Both the position numbers and the translations under genes were made by a program. From NCBI GenBank assembly GCA_046349875.1, contig JAXMBN010000001.1:186001-250000 (forward strand): a stretch of DNA of 64,000 bases, given 5' to 3'. The DNA comes from JAXMBN01 sp046349875. Lineage in GTDB: Bacteria; Planctomycetota; Planctomycetia; Pirellulales; Pirellulaceae. The notes beneath the pieces were generated by a model. The model did no database searches. It was given only the letters and a program-made list of their open reading frames with translations, and was not told the origin of the DNA. The stretch's first letter is position 1. Each line of letters begins with the position of its first letter. This document shows, one piece after another, positions 42,967-53,367 of the stretch.

Positions 42967-45744
42967 ATGGAAGTTCCGATCGTCAACAAGTTTGATCTCG
43001 ATGCTGCGCCGATCATGACCATCGGCGTTTCGGGCAAACGGGATATTCGCGAAGTAACCGAGATCGCTAAACATCAAATCCAGGAACAGTTGCAAACGGT
43101 GCCCGGTGTCGGCAATGTTTTCTTGACGGGTGGTCGCAGTCGCGCCATCAACGTCCGTATCAACACGGATCGTTTGCGAGCCCATGGCGTGTCGATCGAA
43201 GAGGTTCGTCAAGCACTTGCGAATCAAAACATCGAATCCCCAGGTGGTATCGTCGATCAAGGACAGCGTGAAATGGTCCTGCGAACGCTGGGTCGCATCG
43301 AAACCGCTGAACAATTCAACGAGTTGATCGTTGCGAACCGCAAGGGCTTTTCCATTCGCATCAAAGATATCGGAGTGGCCGAGGACTCGTTTGAAGAACC
43401 GCGAGGCATGAGTCGGCTCGATGGACAGAACGCCGTGAGCCTCTTCGTACAAAAGCAGTCGGGTACCAATACGGTGGCCATCTCCGACGCCGTGCAAAAA
43501 AGGCTCGATCGCGTCCGCAAAACGCTTCCCGAGGACATGCGGGTTGAGATGATTCAAGATCAATCGCGTTTCATCCGCATATCGATGGACGAAGTGAAGT
43601 TTCACTTGATGCTGGCGGCAGTGCTTGTGGGTGCCACGATTCTCCTTTTCATACGGGATTGGCGCACGACCGTCATTGCGACGCTCGCCATTCCAACCTC
43701 CATCATTCCAACCTTTCTGTTCATGCAGTACATGGACTTCACGCTTAACAACATCACTATGCTTGGCCTAATCTTGGCGATTGGTATCGTGATCGATGAT
43801 GCTGTGGTGGTCCATGAAAATATTTTCCGACACATGGAAGAAGATGGCTTGGATGCTATGACCGCTTCGAGCCAAGGAACGAAGGAAATCGCATTGGCGG
43901 TGATCGCGACGAGCCTCTCGCTGGTCGTCATCTTTGTACCTGTGGCTTTCATGGGAGGTATGGTCGGCCGGTTTTTCAGCAGCTTCGGCTTGACGGTGGC
44001 CTTCGCCATCATGATGAGCCTTTTCGTTTCCTTTACGTTGACCCCGATGCTTTGCTCGCGATTCTTGAAGCTAGAACCGAAGCATGAGGGCGAGGCCTCG
44101 TCCAAGTCGGGATGGCTCTATCGCTGGACCGATCAATTTTATGCGGCATCCTTGCGTTGGTCCCTGCGCCATCGATGGCTCACCATGGGAATCTGTGTGT
44201 TGATCGTTCTCTCCACCATCCCTATCGCCATGAATTTGGGCGCCAACCTCGTTCCTCGCGATGACCAAAGCGAATTTCAAGTTGGCTTTATCACACCCGA
44301 AGGTTATACGCTTGAACGCACCAATGAGTTGATCACCGAAATTGAAGGGCGACTCTCCAAGCTACCAGGAGTGGTGCACCGGTTTGTGTCGATTGGTGAA
44401 ACCGGAAGTGGAAAAGGGCAGGGGGACGTAACGCGTGGTTCCATTTACTTGCGCATACGCGATCTTGAAGAAAGGAAGTTCACACAGTTCGAATTGATGC
44501 GTCGTGCCCGCAAGATCCTTCAAGATTATCCCGACCTTCGCACCAGTGTTTCCGACGTTTCTGCGATCGGCGGTGGTGCTAACGGCGATAGTCGAATTTT
44601 CCAAATCAGCCTACAAGGACCCGACATCGAACAACTAGGTATCTACGCTGAGAAACTGAAGTCTCGCTTGAGAGAACTCAAAGGACTCGTGGATGTTGAT
44701 TCGACCTTATCGCTTCGCAAGCCTGAAGTCCAAGTCAACATCGATCGCGATCGCGCGATGGATCTTGGCATTCCTGTTCAATCGATTGCCAACACTCTTC
44801 GCGTCTTGGTTGGCGGCCAAATCGTTTCCACCTACAAAGAAGGCTCGGAGCAATACGACGTGTGGCTTCGCGCAGACAAGCCATTTCGAGGTAGTCGCAA
44901 AGAACTTGAGTCACTTTCTATTCCCTCGCCGCGGGTTGGACAAGTGGAATTGAGTCGACTGGCCAAACTGGAAGAACAACAGGGCCCAAGCCAGATCGAT
45001 CGATTGAATCGCCAGCGGACGGTGACCATCATGGCGCATCCCGATGAAGTGTCGCTCAATGATGCGGTGAACTATGCCAACAAAGTCGTGGAGGAATTGC
45101 AAATGCCTCCTGAATACCAACGCGTCTTCGGTGGTCAGGCAGACATGCTGGCAGAGACCGCTTACTACTTCATGGTTGCGCTCACGTTGAGCATCACCTT
45201 CATGTACTTGATCTTGGCGGCTCAGTTCGAAAGCTGGATCCATCCGGTCAGTATCTTGGCCGGACTTCCTGTGACCATTCCGTTCGGTCTACTTTCATTA
45301 CTTCTGTTCCGAACCCCTATGGATCTCTACGCGATGTTCGGCCTCTTCATGTTGATCGGGATCGTGAAGAAGAACGGCATTCTGCAAGTAGACAAGACCA
45401 ATGAGTTGCGTCGATCCACGTCAATGGATCGCACTCAAGCTATCATGGAAGCCAACCATATTCGCTTGCGTCCCATTTTGATGACCACGGTGATGTTGAT
45501 CGCTGCCATGACTCCCATCGCGTTGGGTGCAGGCCCGGGCGCGAGTGCCCGCGCGAGCATGGCCAAGGTCATCATCGGAGGCCAAGCCTTATCCTTGTTG
45601 CTATCGTTAGTCGCCACGCCGGTTGCCTATTCCCTTTGGGACGACTTCCAGCTTTGGCTCTACGGGAAACGAAAGGCGTCCGCTTCACCTTCCCCATTGT
45701 CTTCTCTCGGTGGAACACAAGGCAAGGCATCGTTACCCTCCTAA
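42967..45744 (+). CDS. RND efflux pump, main portion after frameshift
   Basis: About 925 residues of an AcrB/HAE-1-type proton-driven drug exporter. The homologous frame in fact begins at about 42812; the first ATG is 42967. Landmarks are VGNVFLTGGRSRAINVRINT, the TM4 acidic motif IGIVIDDAVVVHENIFRHME and the large periplasmic loop 2. The second membrane half contains FGLFMLIGIVKKNGILQVDK and MAKVIIGGQALSLLLSLVAT. The length with the N-terminal fragment, about 1045, is normal for RND pumps. The C-terminal 20 residues are Ser-rich. It is the third gene of the MarR operon. If the one-base insertion is real, the pump is inactive; if it is a sequencing error, the operon is complete except for an outer channel. 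Confidence 0.9.
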   Translation: MEVPIVNKFDLDAAPIMTIGVSGKRDIREVTEIAKHQIQEQLQTVPGVGNVFLTGGRSRAINVRINTDRLRAHGVSIEEVRQALANQNIESPGGIVDQGQREMVLRTLGRIETAEQFNELIVANRKGFSIRIKDIGVAEDSFEEPRGMSRLDGQNAVSLFVQKQSGTNTVAISDAVQKRLDRVRKTLPEDMRVEMIQDQSRFIRISMDEVKFHLMLAAVLVGATILLFIRDWRTTVIATLAIPTSIIPTFLFMQYMDFTLNNITMLGLILAIGIVIDDAVVVHENIFRHMEEDGLDAMTASSQGTKEIALAVIATSLSLVVIFVPVAFMGGMVGRFFSSFGLTVAFAIMMSLFVSFTLTPMLCSRFLKLEPKHEGEASSKSGWLYRWTDQFYAASLRWSLRHRWLTMGICVLIVLSTIPIAMNLGANLVPRDDQSEFQVGFITPEGYTLERTNELITEIEGRLSKLPGVVHRFVSIGETGSGKGQGDVTRGSIYLRIRDLEERKFTQFELMRRARKILQDYPDLRTSVSDVSAIGGGANGDSRIFQISLQGPDIEQLGIYAEKLKSRLRELKGLVDVDSTLSLRKPEVQVNIDRDRAMDLGIPVQSIANTLRVLVGGQIVSTYKEGSEQYDVWLRADKPFRGSRKELESLSIPSPRVGQVELSRLAKLEEQQGPSQIDRLNRQRTVTIMAHPDEVSLNDAVNYANKVVEELQMPPEYQRVFGGQADMLAETAYYFMVALTLSITFMYLILAAQFESWIHPVSILAGLPVTIPFGLLSLLLFRTPMDLYAMFGLFMLIGIVKKNGILQVDKTNELRRSTSMDRTQAIMEANHIRLRPILMTTVMLIAAMTPIALGAGPGASARASMAKVIIGGQALSLLLSLVATPVAYSLWDDFQLWLYGKRKASASPSPLSSLGGTQGKASLPS

Positions 45745-45779
45745 AAAAGAAACGGCGAGCAGTTAGCTCGCCGTTTCTA
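45743..45779 (-). terminator. Terminator after gltD
   Basis: AGAAACGGCGAGC (45749-45761) pairs with GCTCGCCGTTTCT (45765-45777). The A-run at 45743-45748 becomes a U-run on the minus strand, ending the gltB-gltD transcript. There is no T-run on the plus strand. Confidence 0.88.
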
Positions 45780-45805
45780 TGGAGAAAGCGATCATCCTCC
45801 GTGCG

Positions 45806-47308
45806 CTATTGTGCCGCCACGAGGGCCGATCCCAAGCTGATCCCAGGGGCGGGCAGAACCGATGTTCCGCGAATATAAAGATCGATCGCGCGAGCAGCAC
45901 CGCGTCCTTCATTGATCGCCCAGACGACCAAGGATTGACCGCGGCGGCAGTCACCCGCTGCGAAGACTCCGGGAATGGAAGTGGTGAACTTGCCATGATC
46001 AGCTTTGTAATTGGTGCGTGGATCGCTTTCGATTCCGAGCGTCTCGGCAACATAGTGTTCAGGTCCGAGGAATCCCATCGCCAAGAGCACCAAGTCGGCT
46101 TCCACGATCGACTCGCTACCAGCGACTTCCTTCATTTGCATCTTGCCATCGACCTTTTCCCAAGCGACGCGAACGGTTTTGATTCCCTTCACGTTCCCCT
46201 TGCCGTCATCGATGAACTCTTTGCTAAGAATGCAATACTCGCGAGGATCTTTGCCGTACTTCGCTGCGCATTCTTCGTGGCCATAATCGACTCGGAAAAT
46301 ACGAGGCCACTGCGGCCAAGGATTATCTGCGGCACGATTCTCGGGTGGACGATCGAGCAATTCAAAGTTGACCATTTGCGTGCATCCATGCCGCAAACTC
46401 GTCGCGATGCAGTCGGTTCCAGTGTCACCACCGCCGATGACCACAACCTTCTTGCCTTTCGCCGAGATAAACTTGCCATCCGCGAGTTGACTATTCAGCA
46501 AGCTAGCGGTGTTCTTTGTGAGAAACTCCATGGCAAAGTGAATACCCTGGAGGGCGCGACCTGGAATGGGCAGATCACGAGGCTTGGTGGCACCAGTTGC
46601 CAACAACAACGCATCGTTTTCGGCCAACAGTTTCTTGGCTTCCAGGTTCTTGCCGACGTCGGCATTGGTCACGAACTTGATCCCTTCTTCGGCCATGAGA
46701 TCAAGACGTCGCTGCACGACCTTCTTATCCAACTTCATATTGGGAATGCCATACATGAGCAGTCCACCAATGCGGTCGGCTCGTTCGTAGACCGTAACGC
46801 TATGTCCAACTTTGTTGAGCTGGTCGGCAGCGGCTAGTCCGGCTGGTCCACTTCCAACGATGGCGATACGCTTGCCCGTTCGCTCTTTGGGCGGATGCGC
46901 TTGGACCCACCCTTGCGCGAAGCCATTGTCGATGATCGCATTCTCGATGTTCTTGATCGTTACCGGTGGGTTGGTAATGCCCAACACGCACGAACCTTCG
47001 CAAGGAGCGGGACAAACGCGTCCGGTGAATTCAGGGAAGTTGTTCGTCTTGTGCAATCGATCGAGCGCTTCCCGCCAACGTCCCGTATAAACGAGATCAT
47101 TCCATTCGGGAATGAGGTTATCGATGGGACACCCTGTGGCCGATTGGCAAAAGGGAACGCCACAGTCCATACACCTAGCCCCTTGGGTTTCCAGGTGTTC
47201 ACGTGGCGGATCGGTGTAGATCTCGTTGTAGTCTTCCAAGCGCAGGATTGGCATGCGCCATTCGACCTTCTTACGCTCAAACTCTTTGAATCCTGTGGGC
47301 TTTCCCAT
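45806..47308 (-). CDS. gltD: Glutamate synthase small (beta) subunit
   Basis: A 500-residue NADPH-oxidising subunit that feeds electrons to GltB for glutamate synthesis in ammonia assimilation. The N-terminal iron-sulfur region has CMDCGVPFCQSATGCPI and CPAPCEGSCVLG. The FAD site is AIVGSGPAGLAAADQL and the NADPH site VVIGGGDTGTDCIATSL; the C-terminal GVFAAGDCRRGQSLVVWAI is typical. The length is normal. It lies 87 bases downstream of gltB and is followed by a strong terminator. Confidence 0.96.
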   Translation of the reverse strand: MGKPTGFKEFERKKVEWRMPILRLEDYNEIYTDPPREHLETQGARCMDCGVPFCQSATGCPIDNLIPEWNDLVYTGRWREALDRLHKTNNFPEFTGRVCPAPCEGSCVLGITNPPVTIKNIENAIIDNGFAQGWVQAHPPKERTGKRIAIVGSGPAGLAAADQLNKVGHSVTVYERADRIGGLLMYGIPNMKLDKKVVQRRLDLMAEEGIKFVTNADVGKNLEAKKLLAENDALLLATGATKPRDLPIPGRALQGIHFAMEFLTKNTASLLNSQLADGKFISAKGKKVVVIGGGDTGTDCIATSLRHGCTQMVNFELLDRPPENRAADNPWPQWPRIFRVDYGHEECAAKYGKDPREYCILSKEFIDDGKGNVKGIKTVRVAWEKVDGKMQMKEVAGSESIVEADLVLLAMGFLGPEHYVAETLGIESDPRTNYKADHGKFTTSIPGVFAAGDCRRGQSLVVWAINEGRGAARAIDLYIRGTSVLPAPGISLGSALVAAQ

Positions 47309-47395
47309 AGTACTTACTTTTCAGAGGAACTTGGCCACGCGGGTGGCATCCGGGGAATAATCGAGGTGGTAACAATAGTGGACGAAAAGGAGTGG

Positions 47396-50300
47396 CTAGC
47401 GAGCTTCGACGAGTTCGCTTTTCTTCTTGGCCCCCTTCATTTCTTCCAATACGCGTTTGTAGTCCACCGGCATCACTTTCACGAACTTAGGAAGCATCTT
47501 CGTCCATTGATCGAGAATGCGTTTGGCAACATCAGACTGAGTAAACTGAGCATGGTTTTGAATGAAGCCCTTGAGCTCGTCGATATCTTCTTGAGCTTCA
47601 ACAGCTTCCAGTTCAACCATTTCCAAATTGCAACGCATGCGGAACTGGTCTTGTTCGTCGAGTACGTAAGCGACACCGCCGCTCATACCAGCAGCGAAAT
47701 TGCGGCCGGTTGCACCGAGGATAACCACACGGCCACCCGTCATGTACTCGCAACCATGGTCGCCTACGCCTTCGATGACCGCGCTTGCACCGCTATTGCG
47801 CACCGCAAATCGCTCGGCTGCACGACCTCGGAAGTACGCTTCTCCCATCGTTGCTCCGTACAAACACACGTTGCCAACGATGATGTTCTGATCGGCCGCA
47901 AAATTGCTTTCGCGAGGTGGATAGACAATGATGCGTCCGCCCGACAATCCCTTGCCGACGTAGTCGTTGGCATCCCCTTCGAGTTCGAGCGTAACACCAT
48001 GAGCCAAGAAGGCGCCAAAACTTTGACCCGCCGATCCACGGAAATGGAAATGGATGGTATCGGTTGGCAATCCTTGTTGTCCGTAGCGTTTGGCGATCTC
48101 ATGGCTGAGGATCGTCCCGACGGTACGATTCGTGTTCTGAATTGGAAGCTCGATGCGAATAGGCTTTTTGGAATCGAGAGTCGCTTGGCATCGCGGCAAG
48201 AGCTCGCGAACATCGAGCGACTTCTCGAGGCCGTGATCTTGAGGCTTCATGCAGCGCATCCCGACACCTTCGTGCATCCGATGGGCTGGCTTCAAAATCG
48301 GTGTGAGATCAAGCCCATCCGACTTCCAGTGCTTGATGGCTTTGTCGGTACCAAGCACTTCGGAATGCCCGACCATTTCATTGATGGATCGGAAGCCAAG
48401 CTTCGCCATCCATTGCCGAGCATCTTCAGCAACCATAAACAAATAGTTGACCACATGCTCTGGCTTACCGGCAAACTTGGCTCGCAATTCAGGATCTTGC
48501 GTTGCTACGCCAACAGGGCACGTATTCAAGTGGCACTTACGCATCATGATGCATCCGAGCGTAATCAAGGGCGCGGTTGCAAAGCCAAATTCCTCAGCCC
48601 CCAACAAGGCAGCGATGACCACATCGCGTCCCGTCTTCAAACCACCATCCGTTTGCAAAACGACTCGGCTTCGCAAATCATTGAGCACGAGCGTTTGATG
48701 CGTTTCGGCAATACCCAATTCCCACGGCAATCCCGCATGCTTGATACTGGTGAGAGGCGATGCTCCTGTTCCGCCAGTATCACCGCTGATCAAGATGTGG
48801 TCAGCGTGAGCTTTGGCGACTCCGGTGGCAACCACGCCAACCCCCACTTCGCTCACCAACTTCACACTCACGCGAGCGCCTGGGTTGGCATTTTTGAGGT
48901 CATGGATCAGCTGTGCAAGATCTTCGATGGAATAGATATCGTGGTGCGGTGGAGGACTGATCAATCCTACACCTGGAGTGCTGTAGCGAATCCGCGCGAT
49001 GTTGCGATCCACTTTCTTGCCAGGAAGCTCTCCACCTTCGCCGGGCTTGGCACCCTGCGAAATCTTGATTTGCAATTCATCTGCGTTGGCCAAATACTCG
49101 ATAGTGACACCAAAGCGTCCTGATGCCACTTGCTTGATGGCCGATCGCTTGCTGTCGCCGTTGGGAAGTGGCTTAAAGCGAGCAGGATCTTCACCACCTT
49201 CACCCGTATTGCTCTTACCGCCTAAACGGTTCATGGCGATCGCCAAAGTCTCATGGGCTTCCGCACTGATCGAACCAAAGCTCATCGCACCCGTGCAAAA
49301 TCGCTTTACGATATCCTTTGCCGATTCGACTTCATCCAGTGGAACGGCCGGACCATAGACACCCTCGCGAAGCTCTAACAGACCGCGCAATGCACAGCGC
49401 ATCTTGGCATCGTTGTTGATGTGACTGGCAAAGCGCCAGTAGGCATTCTTGTCACCAGCCCGTGCAGCCAATTGAATATCGGCGATCGCTTGGGGATCCC
49501 ATCCGTGATGTTCCCCTTCAGCTCGCCAATGGAATTCGCCCAAGTTAGGAAGCGTTGGAAGGTGGTCCGACTTTCGCTCGGGATAACCAAGAGCGTGGCG
49601 TCGTAGAGTCTCTTCTGCGAGAACTTCGAAGCCGCAACCTTGAATTCGGCTATTGGTTCCTGCAAAACATTTTTGAATCACTTCGTCGCGAAGTCCAAGG
49701 GCTTCAAAGATCTGAGCACCCTTATAGCTTTGCAAGGTGCTGATGCCCATCTTGGCCATCACTTTCAGCATGCCTTTATCGACAGCCTTGCGATAGGCCG
49801 TGACGATCTTCGTATCATCGTTGAGTTTCTCGGAATCGAGACGACCATCGCGAGCCATTTGCCATAGCGATTCAAAGGCCAAGTAAGGATTGATGGCATC
49901 GGCGCCATAACCAACCAGTAGGCAATGATGATGCACTTCGCGAGCTTCACCTGTTTCGAGTACCACTCCGATTTGCGTTCGCTTCGATTGACGAACCAAA
50001 TGGTGGTGAACCGCGCCGCAAGCCAACAACGTGCTCACCGCCACGCGATCCTGAGAAATGCGACGATCGCTCAGAATCACTAGGGTGTACCCTTCACTGA
50101 TGGCCGCTTCGGCTTCGTAGCAGACGCGATCGAGCGTCTGAACCAATCCAGCCTTACCTAGGGCTCGATCGAAGGTGATGTCGATGACCTTCGTTTTCCA
50201 TCCGGCATGATCCATATGCTTCAGAGCCGATAGCTCTTCGTTGGTCAAAATCGGATGCGGAATGAGAAGGCGATGCGCATGCTTGGGAGTCACTTCCAGC

Positions 50301-51973
50301 AAGTTTTGTTCGGGCCCGATGTAGCACTCGAGCGACATGATGACCTCTTCACGGATCGAATCGATCGCAGGGTTGGTCACCTGAGCAAAGAGTTGCTTAA
50401 AGTAGTCGTAGATCATCCGAGGCTGGTCGCTCAAACAAGCCAACGCAGCATCGTTCCCCATGCTACCGATGGGATCGCGAGCTTCCCGAATCATCGGCAT
50501 CAACATGAAGTGCATCGTTTCGGCCGTGTATCCAAAGGCCTGCAAACGAGGCAACAAAGTCTCTGGATAGAACCCATGCGACTCGCGGTCGGTGTGAAGG
50601 TCTTTAAAGGTGATCCGCTGTTCTTTGAGCCACTGACCGTAGGGTCGCTGACTAGCGAACTCTTTCTTGAGCTCTTCATCGGGAATCAATCGACCCTCTT
50701 GGAAGTCGACGAGGAACATGCGTCCCGGTTGCAATCGTCCTTTCTCACGAACGATCTTCGGATCGACCGGAAGCACGCCCACTTCGCTGGCCATGATGAC
50801 TCGATCATCGGTCGTCAAATAGTAACGGCTTGGCCGAAGTCCATTGCGATCGAGCACGGCACCGATGTAATTACCGTCGGTGAATACGATCGATGCAGGC
50901 CCGTCCCAAGGCTCCATCATGCATGAAAAGTACTCGTAGAAGGCACGCTTCTCTTCAGGCATGCTCTCATGCTTCTGCCAAGCTTCAGGAACCATCATCA
51001 AGACAGCTTCTTGAAGTGATCGACCATTGCGAAGTAAGAATTCGAGCACATTGTCGAAGGTACCGCTATCGCTGCAATCGGGTTCAGCCACCGGAAACAA
51101 CTTGGAGAGCTCATTGCCGAAGACTTCGCTTTTCGCCATGCCTTCGCGAGCCTTCATCCAGTTGATATTGCCCCGCAAGGTGTTAATCTCACCATTGTGG
51201 CTCATGAATCGCAATGGCTGTGCTCGGTCCCAACTCGGAAAGGTGTTGGTTGAAAAGCGACTATGGACCATCGCCAAGTGCGTTTCAAAATCTTCGTCGG
51301 CAAGGTCTGGATAATAAGGCATGACCTGATCGGGAGTGAGCATCCCTTTATAGATCATGGTCTTGGTCGACAAGCTGCAGATGTAGAAGAGCAATCGTTG
51401 GGAGAGTTCTTTATTTCCGCGATTGAGATGGCTTGATCGCTTGCGAATGAGATAGAGTTTTCGTTCGAATTCTTCATCCCGCAAACCATTGCCTGCAGCG
51501 ATAAAGAGTTGCTCGATCACCGGTTCGCTCGAACGAGCCGTCGGACCGATGTTTGCCAGAGCCGCGCTCGTTGGTACAGGTCGCCATCCGATGAACTTCT
51601 GCCCATGCTCGGCCACCAACTCTTCCACGACTTTCTTGCATTGAGCTCGTTCAGCAGCATCCTTGGGCAGGAAGACATTACCGGCTGCGTAGCATCCCTT
51701 TTCAGGCAAGGCGACACCGAACAAACGATCGGCAACCTTTCGCAAGAACTTATCGGGAAGGGCAGTCAAGATCCCTGCACCGTCACCCGTATTGGCTTCG
51801 CAACCGCATGCCCCACGGTGATTCATATTGCGAAGGATTTGGTCAGCATCCAATACGATCTGATGGCTGGCTTTGCCTTTGACGTGGGCCACGAAGCCAA
51901 CACCACAACTGTCCTTTTCAAGACTGGGATCGTAGAGGCCTTGCTTTTCAGGAAAGCCAATGGGCGCGTTCAT
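47396..51973 (-). CDS. gltB: Glutamate synthase large (alpha) subunit
   Basis: A 1525-residue subunit that transfers the amide nitrogen of glutamine to 2-oxoglutarate. The short propeptide ends before the catalytic Cys in EKDSCGVGFVAHVKG (Cys23), which becomes the N-terminal nucleophile after cleavage. The amidotransferase domain has NHRGACGCEANTGDGAGIL. The FMN domain follows, with the 3Fe-4S motif CIMMRKCHLNTCPVGVATQ, and a C-terminal glucosyl-type beta-helix domain includes YVGKGLSGGRIIVYPP. The ATG is at 51973. The operon order gltB-gltD and the full length are normal. The gene immediately upstream on the same strand is a broken LysR regulator that may once have controlled it. Confidence 0.97.
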   Translation of the reverse strand: MNAPIGFPEKQGLYDPSLEKDSCGVGFVAHVKGKASHQIVLDADQILRNMNHRGACGCEANTGDGAGILTALPDKFLRKVADRLFGVALPEKGCYAAGNVFLPKDAAERAQCKKVVEELVAEHGQKFIGWRPVPTSAALANIGPTARSSEPVIEQLFIAAGNGLRDEEFERKLYLIRKRSSHLNRGNKELSQRLLFYICSLSTKTMIYKGMLTPDQVMPYYPDLADEDFETHLAMVHSRFSTNTFPSWDRAQPLRFMSHNGEINTLRGNINWMKAREGMAKSEVFGNELSKLFPVAEPDCSDSGTFDNVLEFLLRNGRSLQEAVLMMVPEAWQKHESMPEEKRAFYEYFSCMMEPWDGPASIVFTDGNYIGAVLDRNGLRPSRYYLTTDDRVIMASEVGVLPVDPKIVREKGRLQPGRMFLVDFQEGRLIPDEELKKEFASQRPYGQWLKEQRITFKDLHTDRESHGFYPETLLPRLQAFGYTAETMHFMLMPMIREARDPIGSMGNDAALACLSDQPRMIYDYFKQLFAQVTNPAIDSIREEVIMSLECYIGPEQNLLEVTPKHAHRLLIPHPILTNEELSALKHMDHAGWKTKVIDITFDRALGKAGLVQTLDRVCYEAEAAISEGYTLVILSDRRISQDRVAVSTLLACGAVHHHLVRQSKRTQIGVVLETGEAREVHHHCLLVGYGADAINPYLAFESLWQMARDGRLDSEKLNDDTKIVTAYRKAVDKGMLKVMAKMGISTLQSYKGAQIFEALGLRDEVIQKCFAGTNSRIQGCGFEVLAEETLRRHALGYPERKSDHLPTLPNLGEFHWRAEGEHHGWDPQAIADIQLAARAGDKNAYWRFASHINNDAKMRCALRGLLELREGVYGPAVPLDEVESAKDIVKRFCTGAMSFGSISAEAHETLAIAMNRLGGKSNTGEGGEDPARFKPLPNGDSKRSAIKQVASGRFGVTIEYLANADELQIKISQGAKPGEGGELPGKKVDRNIARIRYSTPGVGLISPPPHHDIYSIEDLAQLIHDLKNANPGARVSVKLVSEVGVGVVATGVAKAHADHILISGDTGGTGASPLTSIKHAGLPWELGIAETHQTLVLNDLRSRVVLQTDGGLKTGRDVVIAALLGAEEFGFATAPLITLGCIMMRKCHLNTCPVGVATQDPELRAKFAGKPEHVVNYLFMVAEDARQWMAKLGFRSINEMVGHSEVLGTDKAIKHWKSDGLDLTPILKPAHRMHEGVGMRCMKPQDHGLEKSLDVRELLPRCQATLDSKKPIRIELPIQNTNRTVGTILSHEIAKRYGQQGLPTDTIHFHFRGSAGQSFGAFLAHGVTLELEGDANDYVGKGLSGGRIIVYPPRESNFAADQNIIVGNVCLYGATMGEAYFRGRAAERFAVRNSGASAVIEGVGDHGCEYMTGGRVVILGATGRNFAAGMSGGVAYVLDEQDQFRMRCNLEMVELEAVEAQEDIDELKGFIQNHAQFTQSDVAKRILDQWTKMLPKFVKVMPVDYKRVLEEMKGAKKKSELVEAR

Positions 51974-52114
51974 AAACTGTCCTTCGTGGTCGAATCTGAT
52001 TGCTAGGAATATCGAAAGAATGGTTGGGATGCACTACCTTGCGACCGAAGGGTAGCATCCGCATGCAAGCCGATGGGACGTTGAGGCAGGATCCGCTTCG
52101 TCCCAACGCTTTGA

Positions 52115-53076
52115 TCAAATCGTTACTGGATCCGCATCCTTGGCATCGGTTTTGGTAGGAGTCAGGCCACCGTTGGCATCTTGAAGAATGAGTTCAAGAA
52201 AGGCTCGCGCAGGTCGGCTCATGGCTACATGCCGGCGCTGAACGATCCCAAGGGCTCGCGTGAATGACAACCCTGGACATTCGATGACTCGAAGCGCACC
52301 ACTGGCAATTTCAGCTGCCACAGTGGGCTCGGGAACAAATGCCATGCCGCTGTTGACCATTACCGCATGCTTGACCGAATCGATGTTATCGAGCTCCACG
52401 ACAACACGCATGGTGATTCCCATAGCGCGGAGGTGACGGTCGATCTCTTGTCGGATTCGCAAATTGGATGCAAAGGCAACGAGCCCGCATTGATTGAGCG
52501 CTTGCGGGAGTTACCGATTCTCCCGTGGCTAAGCGATGCCGAGGCGTGCCACTAGTACCATCGTTTCGTCGCGGCAGTGCGTGGCCTGCAACGTTTTGGA
52601 GGCCTCAGGATAACGTCAACCCGAAGTCGACCGTCCCTTGCTCGACCATCCGATACACTTCATGCGGATGAGCAAGCTGAATGGAATGAGTGCATCCCGG
52701 AAACTTGGCCGCGAAAGCTTCTTCAATGGCTGGAAGATAACTCAAGCCAACCGAGTAAATCGAAGCGATCGTGACGTGACCATTGACTTCGTCGCCCGAT
52801 TGGCGAATTTCGTTGACGAGCGAATCGAATTGCCGAAGGACACTCGATAGTCCATCAAAAAATCGTTGCCCCTCATCCGTGAGGACGAAAGGACGCTTCG
52901 AACGATCGATGAGCTGCACCGAGAAGATATTCCTCGATGTTTTGCACGGTCTGGCTCGCCGCGCTCTGGGTCATCCCATGGTCACTTGCCGCCTGCGAGA
53001 AGCTTCGCCGGCGGACAACGTCACAGAAGACTTTCAGGCTCCGAATCTGAATCGATGCGATCTTCACAATTAGCAC
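52115..53076 (-). pseudogene. LysR-type regulator with several frameshifts
   Basis: Pieces of one LysR-family protein lie in changing frames. From GTG 53076 the winged-helix part reads IQIRSLKVFCDVVRRRSFSQ and TQSAASQTVQNIEEYLLG. A shift near 52918 leads to VQLIDRSKRPFVLTDEGQRF and the effector domain to VDFGLT. A shift near 52610 leads to YPEASKTLQATHCRDETMVL. Further shifts near 52550 and 52505 lead to LNQCGLVAFASNLRIRQE, and the rest runs to the stop at 52115. At least four single-base indels are needed to restore it. It sits 141 bases upstream of gltB on the same strand. Confidence 0.85.
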
Positions 53077-53367
53077 GACTTATTCTGAGTTAGGAAACAT
53101 TAACCATGCGAATCGACAGTTTAGGGGTGGTCTGTAGCAACGTCAAGAAGATTTCATCCTCACCATCTGGTACAACCGGTATCAGCCTTCCTTTTCAAGC
53201 CCCAAAACAGGCTTGCCGTCCCTTACAAACACACGAAAGGCGTCCAACCTGCCACTATCGGTTTATCGAAATTTTTTATTGCCAGGAGACCACCCTTAGA
53301 TTCGCTAATAGATAGACAGTTAGGATTTGGCTAGGTTCAGCAAAATCGTGAGGAATCAGGGGAGCGC

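Noticed and set aside
46895..49123. 742-codon open frame on the plus strand
   Set aside because: It lies antisense to gltD and gltB, whose motifs are complete. No ribosome site or domain was seen; it is a shadow of the codon bias of the real genes.
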